Source of the DNA: Hymenobacter frigidus
Lineage (GTDB): Bacteria; Bacteroidota; Bacteroidia; Cytophagales; Hymenobacteraceae
Reading direction: 5' to 3'
DNA: 64,000 bases
NCBI RefSeq assembly: GCF_014640435.1
Contig: NZ_BMGY01000007.1
Coordinates: forward strand, 1 to 64,000
The first letter of the stretch is position 1. Each line of letters begins with the position of its first letter. Shown piece after piece: positions 27,896 to 35,906 of this stretch. Both the position numbers and the translations under genes were made by a program. The notes under the pieces were generated by a model that saw only the letters and a program-made list of their open reading frames with translations, searched no databases and was not told the DNA's origin.

Positions 27896-28576
27896 TACTA
27901 ATTCAGTAGCATCTTCAGCAGTGTCTCCTGCCGCAAGCTGGTTCAGAATTTGACTGATTTTATCGGCCTGGCTAATGATGATGAGGTGACCGCCGGGCAG
28001 GCGGTACTGGCTGTTCCTAGTCCCGGTGGGCAGCAATCGGTCAGTAGTCCCGTGGATTCGGATAGCGGGCGTGATTGGCTGGCCGGGCCATTGCAACAGC
28101 TGCGCAATGGCCCAGCGCGTGAAATCAGGGTCGGTATCGCGCAAAATATCCTTCAGCAGTTGGTAATCCTGCTCATTTTCAATCCCAAAAAACCATTTTG
28201 CTACACGCGGCAGCCGCGGCAATAGCCGCGGGGGTACCAGCCGGTATAGGCCAGTGGCGCGGGCCAAGCGGCCGGCCCAGGGCAGTTCGTGCGGCCCCGT
28301 AAAACTGGAAATCAGTACAACTCGTGACAGGGGGCGTAGCTGGGCCACTTCCAACGCCAACACGCCGCCAAACGAAACGCCAACCAGCCAGCAAACCTGG
28401 TTGATTGGGATTGCGGCCGCGAGGCGAGCCGCGTAGCGTGGCAATGGCTCCTCGGCCGTTTGTGGAAGCAGCCAGCGCAGGATATGTACTTCGCCCTGCA
28501 GCTGCAGGGATTGAAACACCCGCTCATCGGCCCCCAACCCGGGAATCAGGTAAAAGACAGGTGAAATCGGCTCCAT
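27869..28576 (-). CDS. alpha/beta hydrolase, C-terminus replaced by IS insertion
   Basis: This 235-residue cytoplasmic hydrolase opens with FYLIPGLGADERVFQSL. The nucleophile elbow WLVGVSFGGVLALEVA holds the catalytic Ser in G-x-S-x-G, and HGTTDRLLPTG and PGGHLIIISQADKIS supply the acid and His regions. The substrate is unknown. The last residues TDVTQWLG and the stop codon are encoded by the terminal repeat of the IS next door. Joining the flanks without the IS gives ...ATELVSAHA and a TAA at the original junction, so only four native residues were replaced by eight. The fold should be unaffected. The start is the ATG at 28576. Confidence 0.83.
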   Translation of the reverse strand: MEPISPVFYLIPGLGADERVFQSLQLQGEVHILRWLLPQTAEEPLPRYAARLAAAIPINQVCWLVGVSFGGVLALEVAQLRPLSRVVLISSFTGPHELPWAGRLARATGLYRLVPPRLLPRLPRVAKWFFGIENEQDYQLLKDILRDTDPDFTRWAIAQLLQWPGQPITPAIRIHGTTDRLLPTGTRNSQYRLPGGHLIIISQADKISQILNQLAAGDTAEDATELVTDVTQWLG

Positions 28577-28581
28577 ATTAG

Positions 28582-29013
28582 CTACGAATCCATGCGTACG
28601 AACACACCTTCGAGGTAGAAGATGTTGTGCGGCTGGGGGTCGTCGGGGTCGCCATCGCCCAGTTCGTCGTCTTCGGTCGCGGGATAGGTGACAGACAGTT
28701 TCAGGGCCACGCTAGGCAGGGGCACGGGCGGCTTCGCGTCGGAGTTGTATTCGAGCAGGGCGGGCCAGTCGGCGGTGGCCAGGGCGTCGGCTACTTCTTC
28801 CTGGAGAGCTTCGGCTCGTTCGTGGGCGAGGCTGAGCAGGGTATCGAGCGACTTGAAGGGCAGCGCGAGGTGGAAGAAGTGGGTGTCGTTGTCAAAGTTC
28901 GTGGTGCCCCACACGGTCACGTCATCCGTGTTGTCGAATACGATGGCCACCACGTGAATCTGTTCCACGAAGAAGTCGGCATCGTCGGCAATACTGTCGC
29001 TGAGTAGCTTCAT
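28582..29013 (-). CDS. hypothetical acidic protein
   Basis: This protein of about 143 residues starts MKLLSDSIADDADFFVEQIH and ends HNIFYLEGVFVRMDS, with an acidic low-complexity stretch EDDELGDGDPDDPQP near residue 120. No signal peptide or known domain is recognised. The ATG at 29013 is preferred over a GTG two codons upstream. It ends 6 bases before the hydrolase ATG on the same strand, so the two are probably cotranscribed. Its start region lies within the left arm of an inverted repeat. Confidence 0.6.
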   Translation of the reverse strand: MKLLSDSIADDADFFVEQIHVVAIVFDNTDDVTVWGTTNFDNDTHFFHLALPFKSLDTLLSLAHERAEALQEEVADALATADWPALLEYNSDAKPPVPLPSVALKLSVTYPATEDDELGDGDPDDPQPHNIFYLEGVFVRMDS

Positions 29014-29199
29014 AATCACTGATTTTTACTGATTAACCGAGCTTTCACTGATTAGCGGAAGGCAGACAAACCATGAGTAGAATTTTGATGGCTAAAACAG
29101 TAGTTGCGTTTGCGATGGAAAACCGCATTCTGAAAATTCAGCAATAAATACCCGTCCACAAGCAGCGAAAGCTCGGTTAATCAGCGAAAATCAGTGATT
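29014..29199. repeat. inverted repeat spanning the hemW stop and the next gene's leader
   Basis: Arms 29014-29046 (AATCACTGATTTTTACTGAT...) and 29167-29199 are reverse complements with few mismatches. The right arm contains the hemW stop codon and its last residues. No gene lies in the 120-base centre. Confidence 0.75.
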
Positions 29200-30324
29200 G
29201 AAGAGTTCCAGCGTGATGTGGTCGGCCAGCAGCTTGCCAGCATCGGTCAAGGTAAGGACTTCGTTTTGGATAGTGGCCCAGCCGTTAGCCTGCAGCTCGG
29301 CGAGGTAGGCGGCGCGGGTGGCCGGCAGGTCGAGGCCGTGGTGGGTACGCAGGTGAGCCAGGTCGCAGCCGCGGGCGGTGCGCAGCGTGGTGAGCAGGTA
29401 TTCGTTGGCGCGGTCGGTAGCGCTCAGCACGTCCAGGGTCACGGGCACATCGCCGCGCTCGAGCACGGCGGCCACGTACTGCGGGTTGTTGGCCAGGGTG
29501 GCCTGGCGGTTCTGGCCGTCGTAGCTGTGGGCGCTTGGCCCGAGGCCGAGGTAGGGCACGCCGCGCCAGTAGTTGCTGTTGTGGCGGCTCTCGCGGCCGG
29601 GCTGGCAGAAGTTGCTGATTTCGTACTGCTCGTAGCCGTGGGCGCGCATGGCGGCCAGCAACGCTTCGAACTGCGTGGCCACAAACTCATCGGGGGCGGC
29701 CTTGAACGTGCCCTTTTGCAGCCGGTGCCCGAAGGCCGTGCCCGGTTCAATAGTCAGGGCGTAGGCCGAAACGTGCGGCACGCCCAGCGCGAAGGCATTG
29801 GCCAGGTCAGCCTCCCAGATATGGTGGCCAGAGGCGGGCACGCCATAAATCAGGTCGATGGAGATATTCTCAAACCCCGCATCCTGGGCGCGGCGTACGG
29901 CCGTGGTGGACTCCCCGGCGGTGTGGGCGCGGTTCATCAGCCGCAGGTGGGGCTCGTAGAAGCTTTGCAGGCCGATGCTGAGCCGGTTGACGCCGGCCTG
30001 TTGCAGCTCGCGCAGCTTGGCGGTGCTGAGGTCGTCGGGGTTGGCTTCGAGGGTGATTTCAGCTTGGGGAGCCACAACGAAATGGCGGTGGATGGCCTCG
30101 AAAAGCTGGGCCAGCTCATCAGCCGTGAGCAACGACGGGGTGCCCCCGCCGAAGTAAACGGTTTCCAGCGTGGCGTTTGGCCCGAGGTAGGCGCGGCGCA
30201 GCTCAATTTCCCGCACGATGGCCTCTACCAACCGGCTTTTCAGGCCCAACGACGTGCTGAAGTGGAAGTCGCAGTAGTGGCAGGCTTGCTTGCAAAAAGG
30301 AATGTGGAGATAGAGGCCGGCCAT
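29191..30324 (-). CDS. hemW: HemW-like radical SAM protein (haem chaperone)
   Basis: This radical SAM protein of about 377 residues starts AGLYLHIPFCKQACHYCDFHF, with the C-x-x-x-C-x-x-C cluster motif of the HemN/HemW family. Further family blocks are YFGGGTPSLL, ITLEANPDDLS and GLQSFYEPHLRLMNRAH. The bacterial group lacking the HemN-specific N-terminus is HemW, which inserts haem into proteins rather than oxidising coproporphyrinogen. I chose the ATG at 30324; an in-frame GTG at 30372 would add 16 residues of no family character. The -7 box lies at 30420-30427. The C-terminal codons sit in an inverted repeat. Confidence 0.87.
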   Translation of the reverse strand: MAGLYLHIPFCKQACHYCDFHFSTSLGLKSRLVEAIVREIELRRAYLGPNATLETVYFGGGTPSLLTADELAQLFEAIHRHFVVAPQAEITLEANPDDLSTAKLRELQQAGVNRLSIGLQSFYEPHLRLMNRAHTAGESTTAVRRAQDAGFENISIDLIYGVPASGHHIWEADLANAFALGVPHVSAYALTIEPGTAFGHRLQKGTFKAAPDEFVATQFEALLAAMRAHGYEQYEISNFCQPGRESRHNSNYWRGVPYLGLGPSAHSYDGQNRQATLANNPQYVAAVLERGDVPVTLDVLSATDRANEYLLTTLRTARGCDLAHLRTHHGLDLPATRAAYLAELQANGWATIQNEVLTLTDAGKLLADHITLELFNH

Positions 30325-30419
30325 GTTTTCAGTAGCAACGAGCGGGTAGGTAACGGGGCCGCTGTGAGGCACCGCCGGGCGCGTTCTATGCGCGGCCTTG
30401 CAACGGTTCCGCTACGCTG

Positions 30420-30427
30420 CAAAGATA
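30420..30427 (-). promoter_or_regulatory. hemW -7 promoter box
   Basis: The minus strand reads TATCTTTG, a perfect TAnnTTTG match. It lies about 95 bases upstream of the chosen ATG, implying a leader, or 47 bases upstream of the alternative GTG. Confidence 0.5.
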
Positions 30428-30489
30428 CCGCCTGCGTGCGGCGTTTATCTTCGGGAAATTAAACGCCGGCTTTCGCGTTGTGCCCCCGA

Positions 30490-32343
30490 ATGGATAGGTT
30501 TCTACTGCGCTTTTGGGGAATACTGCTGCTGAGCTGGCTGGCCGCCTGGCCCGCCGCCCGCGCCCAAACGCCCGGCTTCAGCCCCACCGCGCCCAACCAG
30601 CCCGGCCTGGCGGCCCCGCCCCTGCCGCCCCCCGCGCTGGCTCCGGTAGCTGCGCCGCGCCGCGCACTGGCCCACCCCCGCGTGCTGCGCCTGGATGCCG
30701 AAGTGGCCGACCTGCCGCTGCTGCGTCGCTACAAAGTGCGCGGCTCCGTGCCCGATTCGCTGAGCGCGTTGCGCGAAGTGCGCGAGCTGGTGCGCGCCCT
30801 GCAGGGCGACGCCTACCTCACGGCCTCGGCCGATACCGTGCGCTGGACGCGCGACACCGTGCGGGTGCGCCTGTACGTGGGCGAGCAGTTTCGGTGGGCC
30901 TACCTGCGCAACGGCAACCTGGGCGACGGCCTGCTAACCCGCGCCGGCTACCGCGAAAAGTTCTTCCGCAACACACCTTTCGTGCCCGAGGACTGGGCCA
31001 GGCTACAGGAGCGCATCCTCACCGAAGCCGAAAACCAGGGCTTCCCCTTCGCCACCATCGGCCTCGATTCGGTGCAGCTCCGTGGGCATGACATTTCGGG
31101 CCGCGTGGTGCTGAAACGCGGGCGGGCCGTGGTTTTCGACTCGCTGCAAATCGTGGGCAACACCAAAACCAAGAAGCGCTTTCTCAGCAAGTACCTGCAG
31201 ATAGTTCCGGGGCAGCCCTTCAGCCAGCAGCGGGTGATGGCGGCGGCCCAACTACTGCGCCAGCTGCCTTACGTAAAGCTGCGGGCTGAACCCGAAATCC
31301 GCTTCGCCAAGGGCCGGGCGCGGGTGTACCTGCTGCTCGACGAGCGGCCCAGCAACCAGTTCGATGCCATTGTGGGCATTTTGCCCAACGCCAACGCCGA
31401 CCAGACCGGCGTGCAGTTCACGGGCGAAGTCACCATCAACCTGCGCAACATCAAGGGCGGTGGCAAGCAAGCGGGCCTGCAGTGGCGCAAGACTGATGCC
31501 CTCTCGCAGCTGCTGGATGCCCAGTACGTGCACCCCAACTTCTTCGGCACGCCGCTGGAGTTGGCCGGCACCTTCAATCTGTACAAGCAGACCGATGCCT
31601 TCACCATCATTCGGCCCCGGCTGCAAGTCACCTACCCCACGGCGCGGGCCGGGCGCGTGAGCTTCTTTGCCGAGCAGCGGGGTTCGTTTATCGAGGCGGT
31701 GCGGGACACCAGCGTGCTGCCCGCCAACCTCGATTCGCAGTTCAATTCCTACGGCGTGGGCTACGCCTGGAACAGCCTCGACGACCTGTTTTTCCCGCAC
31801 CGCGGCTACCTTTTCAACGCCCAGGGCGCCGTGGGCACCAAAACTATCAGCATCAACACCGAGCTGCGGCCCAAGCTCTACGAGGGCATCCCGCTGCGCT
31901 CCACGCAGTATTCGCTGGCCGTGCGGGCCGAGCGCTACCTGCCCGTGAAGCGGGCCGGGGTGCTGCTGCTGCGTCTGCGCGGCGAAGGCTTATTCAGCCC
32001 GCGCCTGTTCACCAACGACCTGTTCCGGCTGGGCGGGCTGAACTCGCTCCGGGGCTTCAACGAAAACCAGTTTTATACGAGCTCTTACGCCGTGGCTACG
32101 GCCGAATTCCGCCAGTTTATTGGGGCTGATTCCTACGTGTTTTTATTCGCTGACCAGGCCTATTTGCGGCACGATGTGGCGAACGACCGGTACGCGGACC
32201 AGCCCACCGGCGTGGGCGCGGGCCTGAGCTTCCGCACGGCAGCGGGGCTATTTCAGTTCGTGTACTCCATCGGACAGGCCAAGCGTCAGCCTTTTGAGTT
32301 GAAGTCGTCCAAGATTCACTTTGGCCTGACCAGCCGGTTCTAA
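30490..32343 (+). CDS. BamA/TamA-family outer-membrane protein (surface antigen)
   Basis: This 617-residue protein has a signal peptide (LLLSWLAAWPAARAQ), a Pro-rich linker, two or three POTRA-like segments (about residues 60-270, including FDSLQIVGNTKTKKRFLSKYL) and a C-terminal beta-barrel of the surface-antigen type. The barrel contains LFRLGGLNSLRGFNENQFY, close to the conserved R-G-F/Y-x-E motif of lid loop 6, and ends in Phe (LTSRF). It may insert outer-membrane proteins or export a substrate. It is shorter than true BamA (about 800), so it is more likely a TamA- or PatD-like relative. The first ATG giving a signal peptide is at 30490; the upstream in-frame TTG is unlikely. Confidence 0.8.
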   Translation: MDRFLLRFWGILLLSWLAAWPAARAQTPGFSPTAPNQPGLAAPPLPPPALAPVAAPRRALAHPRVLRLDAEVADLPLLRRYKVRGSVPDSLSALREVRELVRALQGDAYLTASADTVRWTRDTVRVRLYVGEQFRWAYLRNGNLGDGLLTRAGYREKFFRNTPFVPEDWARLQERILTEAENQGFPFATIGLDSVQLRGHDISGRVVLKRGRAVVFDSLQIVGNTKTKKRFLSKYLQIVPGQPFSQQRVMAAAQLLRQLPYVKLRAEPEIRFAKGRARVYLLLDERPSNQFDAIVGILPNANADQTGVQFTGEVTINLRNIKGGGKQAGLQWRKTDALSQLLDAQYVHPNFFGTPLELAGTFNLYKQTDAFTIIRPRLQVTYPTARAGRVSFFAEQRGSFIEAVRDTSVLPANLDSQFNSYGVGYAWNSLDDLFFPHRGYLFNAQGAVGTKTISINTELRPKLYEGIPLRSTQYSLAVRAERYLPVKRAGVLLLRLRGEGLFSPRLFTNDLFRLGGLNSLRGFNENQFYTSSYAVATAEFRQFIGADSYVFLFADQAYLRHDVANDRYADQPTGVGAGLSFRTAAGLFQFVYSIGQAKRQPFELKSSKIHFGLTSRF

Positions 32344-32585
32344 TGCAGCGTGGACGCTGAGAGTCCGCGCCGGAACGAGCCACGCGCACAGCCCAAGGTT
32401 AGCCCGCCATTTCGTCCGCATTTTTTCGTCGCCAACCAGTTTTCCGCCACCCTGGCCGAAGCCTAAAAATTCTGGCGAAAAACCCAGCCAATACGGCTGA
32501 ATTTCAGCATAGATAAGCCATAATTCGGATTGGTACATCATTTGTAATAGTGAGTCCGAAGCCGCTCTAAACCCGGCTATTTGCT

Positions 32586-32969
32586 ATGAAACTTATCAGC
32601 TCGAAATTCATCCACAACATTGCCCCGCAGCTCGACTTGCTCAACACCATTGGTGGCGGCGTGGCCCAGCCCCAAATCCGGGTCGACCAGCGTCCGAAGG
32701 GCGTGATTCTGCGCGTGGCTATGCCCACCGTGGCCGCCGACCGGTTTCGCGTGGTCCTCAATAACCAAAAGCTCACCGTGTTTGGAGAGTACCGCCACGA
32801 ACCCGATGACCAGCTCAGCGCGCCCCTCTTCGTGCAGACGCTCGATTTGCCCAACAACCTCGACCTGACCCGTATCGACGCGGTACACGAGGGCCAGGAG
32901 CTGCGCGTGCGCATTCCGTTTTCGAACACGAATGACCAGCAGCGCGAAATCGACATTCGCCACCAGTAA
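32586..32969 (+). CDS. Hsp20/alpha-crystallin-like small protein
   Basis: This 127-residue protein has an alpha-crystallin-like pattern: PQIRVDQRPKGVILRVAMPTVAADRFRVVLNNQKLTVFGEY, then LPNNLDLTRIDAVHEGQELRVRIPF. This is the usual Hsp20 order of strands with the terminal VxIPF in place of GxLxIxVPK. Members are ATP-independent holdases. The ATG at 32586 fits the family start. The transcript is likely monocistronic and ends at the hairpin 33127-33156. Confidence 0.75.
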   Translation: MKLISSKFIHNIAPQLDLLNTIGGGVAQPQIRVDQRPKGVILRVAMPTVAADRFRVVLNNQKLTVFGEYRHEPDDQLSAPLFVQTLDLPNNLDLTRIDAVHEGQELRVRIPFSNTNDQQREIDIRHQ

Positions 32970-33038
32970 GTAGCGAGTTCTGAGCAGGCGGCAGTTGCCA
33001 AACAGCGACTGCCGCTCCTCCTCCCTACCAACCCAATC

Positions 33039-33092
33039 ATAACGCCGGGACCGACCGGCACCGCAGTCCAGTGATAACGTCGGGACCGACCG
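33039..33092. repeat. direct repeat downstream of the Hsp20 gene
   Basis: Two 19-base copies, ATAACGCCGGGACCGACCG at 33039-33057 and the same with T for C at 33074-33092, are 35 bases apart. No function is evident; it is too short to be a CRISPR array. Confidence 0.6.
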
Positions 33093-33126
33093 ACCAACTT
33101 TTCAGTTTTGGAATTTCACTCTTGAG

Positions 33127-33156
33127 CCACCGCCCACAGCGGTGGTTTTGCTTTTT
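33127..33156 (+). terminator. terminator after the Hsp20 gene
   Basis: CCACCGC (33127-33133) and GCGGTGG (33139-33145) with a 5-base loop are followed by TTTTGCTTTTT. It lies between the convergent Hsp20 and DUF-type membrane protein genes. Confidence 0.8.
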
Positions 33157-33168
33157 ACGCCACCCCGG

Positions 33169-33492
33169 CTACCCAAACAGGGGAATAATGAGCACGAAGC
33201 TCATAACCAGCGCCAGGTAGAACCAGCCCATTATCTGCCCGCGGTAGTGGCGCGGCAGGCGGTTGCTGAGCACCAGCACCGCCGTAATAATCAGGGCCAG
33301 GTGCGCCACAAAGAAGACCATCGTCTTCAGCCAGTTGCTCACAATGGTGTTTTCGGCTTGATTCTGGTTGCTTTCGCCCAAGCCCGAGGTGAGGTAGCGC
33401 AGGCCGTAGAAAGCCGCCGTTTCGAAGGCCACGAACCAGGCCAGGCCCGCCAGCAGCGCCGTTTTGGATGATTTTTTGGCGACGTCGGCCAT
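33169..33492 (-). CDS. small membrane protein of unknown function
   Basis: This 107-residue protein begins MADVAKKSSKTALLAGLAWFV. It shows three hydrophobic helices near residues 10-30, 47-65 (TMVFFVAHLALIITAVLVLSN) and 83-102 (FYLALVMSFVLIIPLFG). No family is recognised. The frame extends to 33633, but the upstream part overlaps the VF530-like gene and lacks membrane character, so the ATG at 33492 is chosen. It follows the VF530-like gene by 13 bases and is probably cotranscribed with it. Confidence 0.7.
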   Translation of the reverse strand: MADVAKKSSKTALLAGLAWFVAFETAAFYGLRYLTSGLGESNQNQAENTIVSNWLKTMVFFVAHLALIITAVLVLSNRLPRHYRGQIMGWFYLALVMSFVLIIPLFG

Positions 33493-33505
33493 GCCTGTTC
33501 GGTTA

Positions 33506-33781
33506 TTACGGACGGGGCCGGCCCTGCACTTCGGCGGAGCGGGCTTTGATGTACAGTTCTTCGACCTTGGTGCGGGCCCAGGGCGTGCGCCGCAAGAAAG
33601 TGAGCGACGACTTGACGCTGGGGTTATCGGCAAAGCAGTTCATGTGCAGCCGCGCATCGAGCTCGGGCCAGCCGTAGGCCGCCACCAAATACTCAAGAAT
33701 AGTGGTCAGGTTGACGCCGTGCAGCTCGCGAATGAGGTGGCCGGATTCGTCGCGGGCATCGGCAGTGCGGAGAAAAGACAT
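33506..33781 (-). CDS. VF530 (DUF2132) family protein
   Basis: This 91-residue protein fits the VF530 family: LHGVNLTTILEYLVAAYGWPELDARLHMNCFADNPSVKSSLTFLRRTPWARTKVEELYI matches the family pattern almost throughout. The Vibrio member is a DNA-binding-like fold; the function is unknown. It ends 13 bases upstream of the small membrane protein gene, giving a two-gene unit. A one-mismatch -7 box (CAACTTTG) lies upstream. Confidence 0.85.
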   Translation of the reverse strand: MSFLRTADARDESGHLIRELHGVNLTTILEYLVAAYGWPELDARLHMNCFADNPSVKSSLTFLRRTPWARTKVEELYIKARSAEVQGRPRP

Positions 33782-33856
33782 AGCAAAAGGGGCAGGCGAA
33801 AGTGCAAAGTTGGCGAAAAGCCGGGGGCCAACGCACGATGGGTCGCGGCCGGGCGT

Positions 33857-33864
33857 TATTTTTG
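33857..33864 (+). promoter_or_regulatory. -7 box of the GH25 lysozyme gene
   Basis: TATTTTTG is a perfect TAnnTTTG match and ends exactly 4 bases before the ATG at 33869. Confidence 0.65.
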
Positions 33865-33868
33865 GGCA

Positions 33869-34786
33869 ATGCCTCCGCTTTCCTCCGCTTCAGTTGCCTC
33901 GTCCACGGCCCCGCCCCGCGCCCCCCGGGGGCCGTGGCGACGCGGGCTGCTGGTGGCGCTACTGCTGAGCCTGGCGCTGGCGGGCACCTACTACCTGCGC
34001 CACCAGGTGCAGCTGAACCGCTACGCCCGCCGGGCCTGGGCCACCTTCACCAAAGGCGGCCTCACGGGACGCGAAAAAACGCCGCTGCTGGCCGGGTACT
34101 CGGTGCACGGCATTGATGTATCGGCTTACCAGGGCCGTATCGACTGGCGCACGGTGGCGCGCAACCGGGTGCGGTTTGCCTTCATCAAGGCCAGCGAGGG
34201 CGCCACGCTGCGCGACCAGCGCTTTGCCCGCAACTGGCGCGAAGCCCGGGCGGCCGGGGTGCTGCGCGGCGCTTACCACTACTTTCAGCCCAACCGCGAC
34301 GGCCAGATTCAGGCCGACCTCTTTGCCCGCACCGTGCCCTTGGCTCCCGGCGACCTGCCGCCCGTACTCGATGTGGAAGCCGCCAACTTCCACGATGTGG
34401 CCGTATTGCGCCGCGAGGTAGCCCGCTGGCTCCGCCTTATCGAGGCGCACTACGGCGTGCGGCCCATCCTCTATTCCAACCACAGCTTTTATAAACGCCA
34501 CCTGGCCGGGCATTTCGACGACTACCCGCTCTGGCTGGCGCACTACGAGGTGGAGCGCCCCAGCATGCCCCGCAACAAGTGGATAATCTGGCAACACTCC
34601 GACGAATCCCACGTGCCCGGCATTCGGGGCATGGTGGATTTCAACGTGTTTCAGGGCAACTTTACGGCATTGCAGGCACTGCGGGTGCCCGCCGTGGCCC
34701 GGCCCGCTAAGCCGAACACGCAAAAAGCCGCCCAACCATCGCTGCTACTCGAAGCGGGCAAGCCGGGCGGCCGCCGTAGCAAATAA
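33869..34786 (+). CDS. GH25 lysozyme (muramidase), membrane-anchored
   Basis: This 305-residue protein has a Pro/Ala-rich cytoplasmic start, one membrane helix near residues 27-45 (LLVALLLSLALAGTYYL) and a GH25 domain of about 200 residues. Catalytic motifs are GIDVSAYQGRIDW, with the first acidic residue, and PPVLDVEAANF, with the D-x-E pair. FAFIKASEG and WIIWQHSDESHVPGI are further family blocks. It cleaves peptidoglycan between MurNAc and GlcNAc from the periplasmic face. The frame is open far upstream, but the ATG at 33869 is fixed by the promoter box and the membrane helix. A basic tail ends RRSK. Confidence 0.87.
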   Translation: MPPLSSASVASSTAPPRAPRGPWRRGLLVALLLSLALAGTYYLRHQVQLNRYARRAWATFTKGGLTGREKTPLLAGYSVHGIDVSAYQGRIDWRTVARNRVRFAFIKASEGATLRDQRFARNWREARAAGVLRGAYHYFQPNRDGQIQADLFARTVPLAPGDLPPVLDVEAANFHDVAVLRREVARWLRLIEAHYGVRPILYSNHSFYKRHLAGHFDDYPLWLAHYEVERPSMPRNKWIIWQHSDESHVPGIRGMVDFNVFQGNFTALQALRVPAVARPAKPNTQKAAQPSLLLEAGKPGGRRSK

Positions 34787-34800
34787 GACTGCCCAAGGGC

Positions 34801-35040
34801 CTACATTTTGTCCTTCGATATCATTTTGCCGTTTTTATTCATTGTCGCTTTGTGCGTCATATTCCCGTTGTGCATTTTGCCGTCGTGCATTTTGACTTGC
34901 GTCTTGCCATCGGCCATTTTGCCGCTGGCCATCTTTTCGTCTTTTTTCATCATCTTGCCATCGCCCTGCTGGGCATGTGCCATCAGGAACGTACACGAGA
35001 GGGCGGCGGCCGAAGCCAATTTCAGGAGGTTTTTCATCAT
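34801..35040 (-). CDS. small exported Met/Lys-rich repeat protein
   Basis: This 79-residue protein has a signal peptide (LLKLASAAALSCTFLMAHAQQ). The mature part consists of degenerate repeats of the type K-M-x-x-G-K-M/D-G-K-M (KMASGKMADGK, MHDGKMHNGNM). Met and His spacing resembles periplasmic metal-binding proteins, but no family is recognised and metal binding is a guess. The ATG at 35040 is chosen because the longer frame to 35091 adds residues before the signal. It is divergent from the RlpA gene, and their promoters share the AT-rich gap. Confidence 0.7.
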   Translation of the reverse strand: MMKNLLKLASAAALSCTFLMAHAQQGDGKMMKKDEKMASGKMADGKTQVKMHDGKMHNGNMTHKATMNKNGKMISKDKM

Positions 35041-35104
35041 TGCGGGGAAAATGGGGTTGGGTGATGAATGAGGACGAAAGGTCAGCGGCAATTATAAATT
35101 TCAG

Positions 35105-35560
35105 ATGAATTTGTATCAACAAGCTAAAGTTTTTTATTCCGGTATGTTGCCTGTACTGCTACTGGTGCTGGCCCTGCTGGCATCGTCGTGCAGCAGCAGC
35201 CGCAACGCAAGTACCGGCCCGAAGGCTGCTCCCAAAGCCCCGCGCGGCACCTACACTCAGAAAGGCCTGGGCTCGTACTACGCCAATAAATTCGCGGGCC
35301 GGGCCACCGCCAGCGGCTCCATTTACCGCCCCGGCGAAATGACCGCCGCCCACAACACCCTGCCCTTCGGAACCCTCATCCGCGTCACCAATACCCGCAA
35401 CGGCCACTCGGTAGACGTGACCGTGACCGACCGGGGCCCGCACACCAAGGGGTACATCGTGGATGTATCGCGCCGGGCCGCCGTGCAGCTCGACATCATC
35501 GAGGCCGGCGTGGTACCGGTGGAGCTGACCGTCATTCGGGCCGCAACGGCCAACCGCTAG
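35105..35560 (+). CDS. rlpA: septal ring lytic transglycosylase RlpA family lipoprotein
   Basis: This 151-residue protein has a lipoprotein signal (VLALLASSC, then SSSRN) and an RlpA double-psi beta-barrel: GLGSYYANKFAGRATASG, AAHNTLPFGTLIRVTN, NGHSVDVTVTDRGPHTKGYIVDVSRRAAVQLD. The G-x-A-S-x-Y and TVTDRGP features match active RlpA enzymes, which cleave denuded glycan at division sites in the periplasm. There is no SPOR domain here, unlike E. coli RlpA. The ATG at 35105 starts a normal signal peptide. Confidence 0.85.
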   Translation: MNLYQQAKVFYSGMLPVLLLVLALLASSCSSSRNASTGPKAAPKAPRGTYTQKGLGSYYANKFAGRATASGSIYRPGEMTAAHNTLPFGTLIRVTNTRNGHSVDVTVTDRGPHTKGYIVDVSRRAAVQLDIIEAGVVPVELTVIRAATANR

Positions 35561-35612
35561 CCACTTTGCCATTTACCCCACTAGTTTCTCAAAACCCTCC
35601 CTGCCCATTAGC

Positions 35613-35807
35613 ATGAACATCCGTAAGAAAGTGCGGTGGATTCTTCCTCCCGACACCAACCGCTACGCTGCCCTCGACCTCTGGGTACCCGCCGCCGAAG
35701 ACGAAAACTGGGCGGAAGCCGAAATTCAGTATGTGATTACCGAAGTAGTAGAAGCCGAGAGCAATGCCGCCGGCCTGGAAATCCTGACCTGGTACACGGC
35801 TAACTAG
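35613..35807 (+). CDS. small acidic protein of unknown function
   Basis: This 64-residue protein starts MNIRKKVRWILPPDTNRYAAL and continues with an acidic EIQYVITEVVEAES stretch. There is no signal peptide or recognised family. Codon usage is like that of the neighbours, and it lies 52 bases after the rlpA stop on the same strand, so cotranscription is likely. A MITE begins 5 bases after its stop codon. Confidence 0.55.
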   Translation: MNIRKKVRWILPPDTNRYAALDLWVPAAEDENWAEAEIQYVITEVVEAESNAAGLEILTWYTAN

Positions 35808-35812
35808 CCAAG

Positions 35813-35901
35813 AGACTTGTTCCTGAATTAGAAAACTTGCCGTAGAACGTCATGCTCATCTGGCGTCCGCTTGTCGATTTCCTTTATTCGGGAACAAGTC
35901 T
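35813..35901. mobile_element. MITE with AGACTTGTTCC ends, copy 2
   Basis: The 89-base unit has inverted ends AGACTTGTTCCTGAATTAGA (35813-) and its complement ending at 35901, like the copy at 19260. Its centre contains AACGTCATGCTCATCTGGCG, an arm fragment of the palindromic repeat seen at 56064. A clear target duplication is not visible. Confidence 0.75.
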
Positions 35902-35906
35902 AATGG

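Noticed and set aside
33039..33092. possible mini CRISPR array
   Set aside because: Only two short repeats with a 16-base spacer and no cas genes; far below the size of a CRISPR array.
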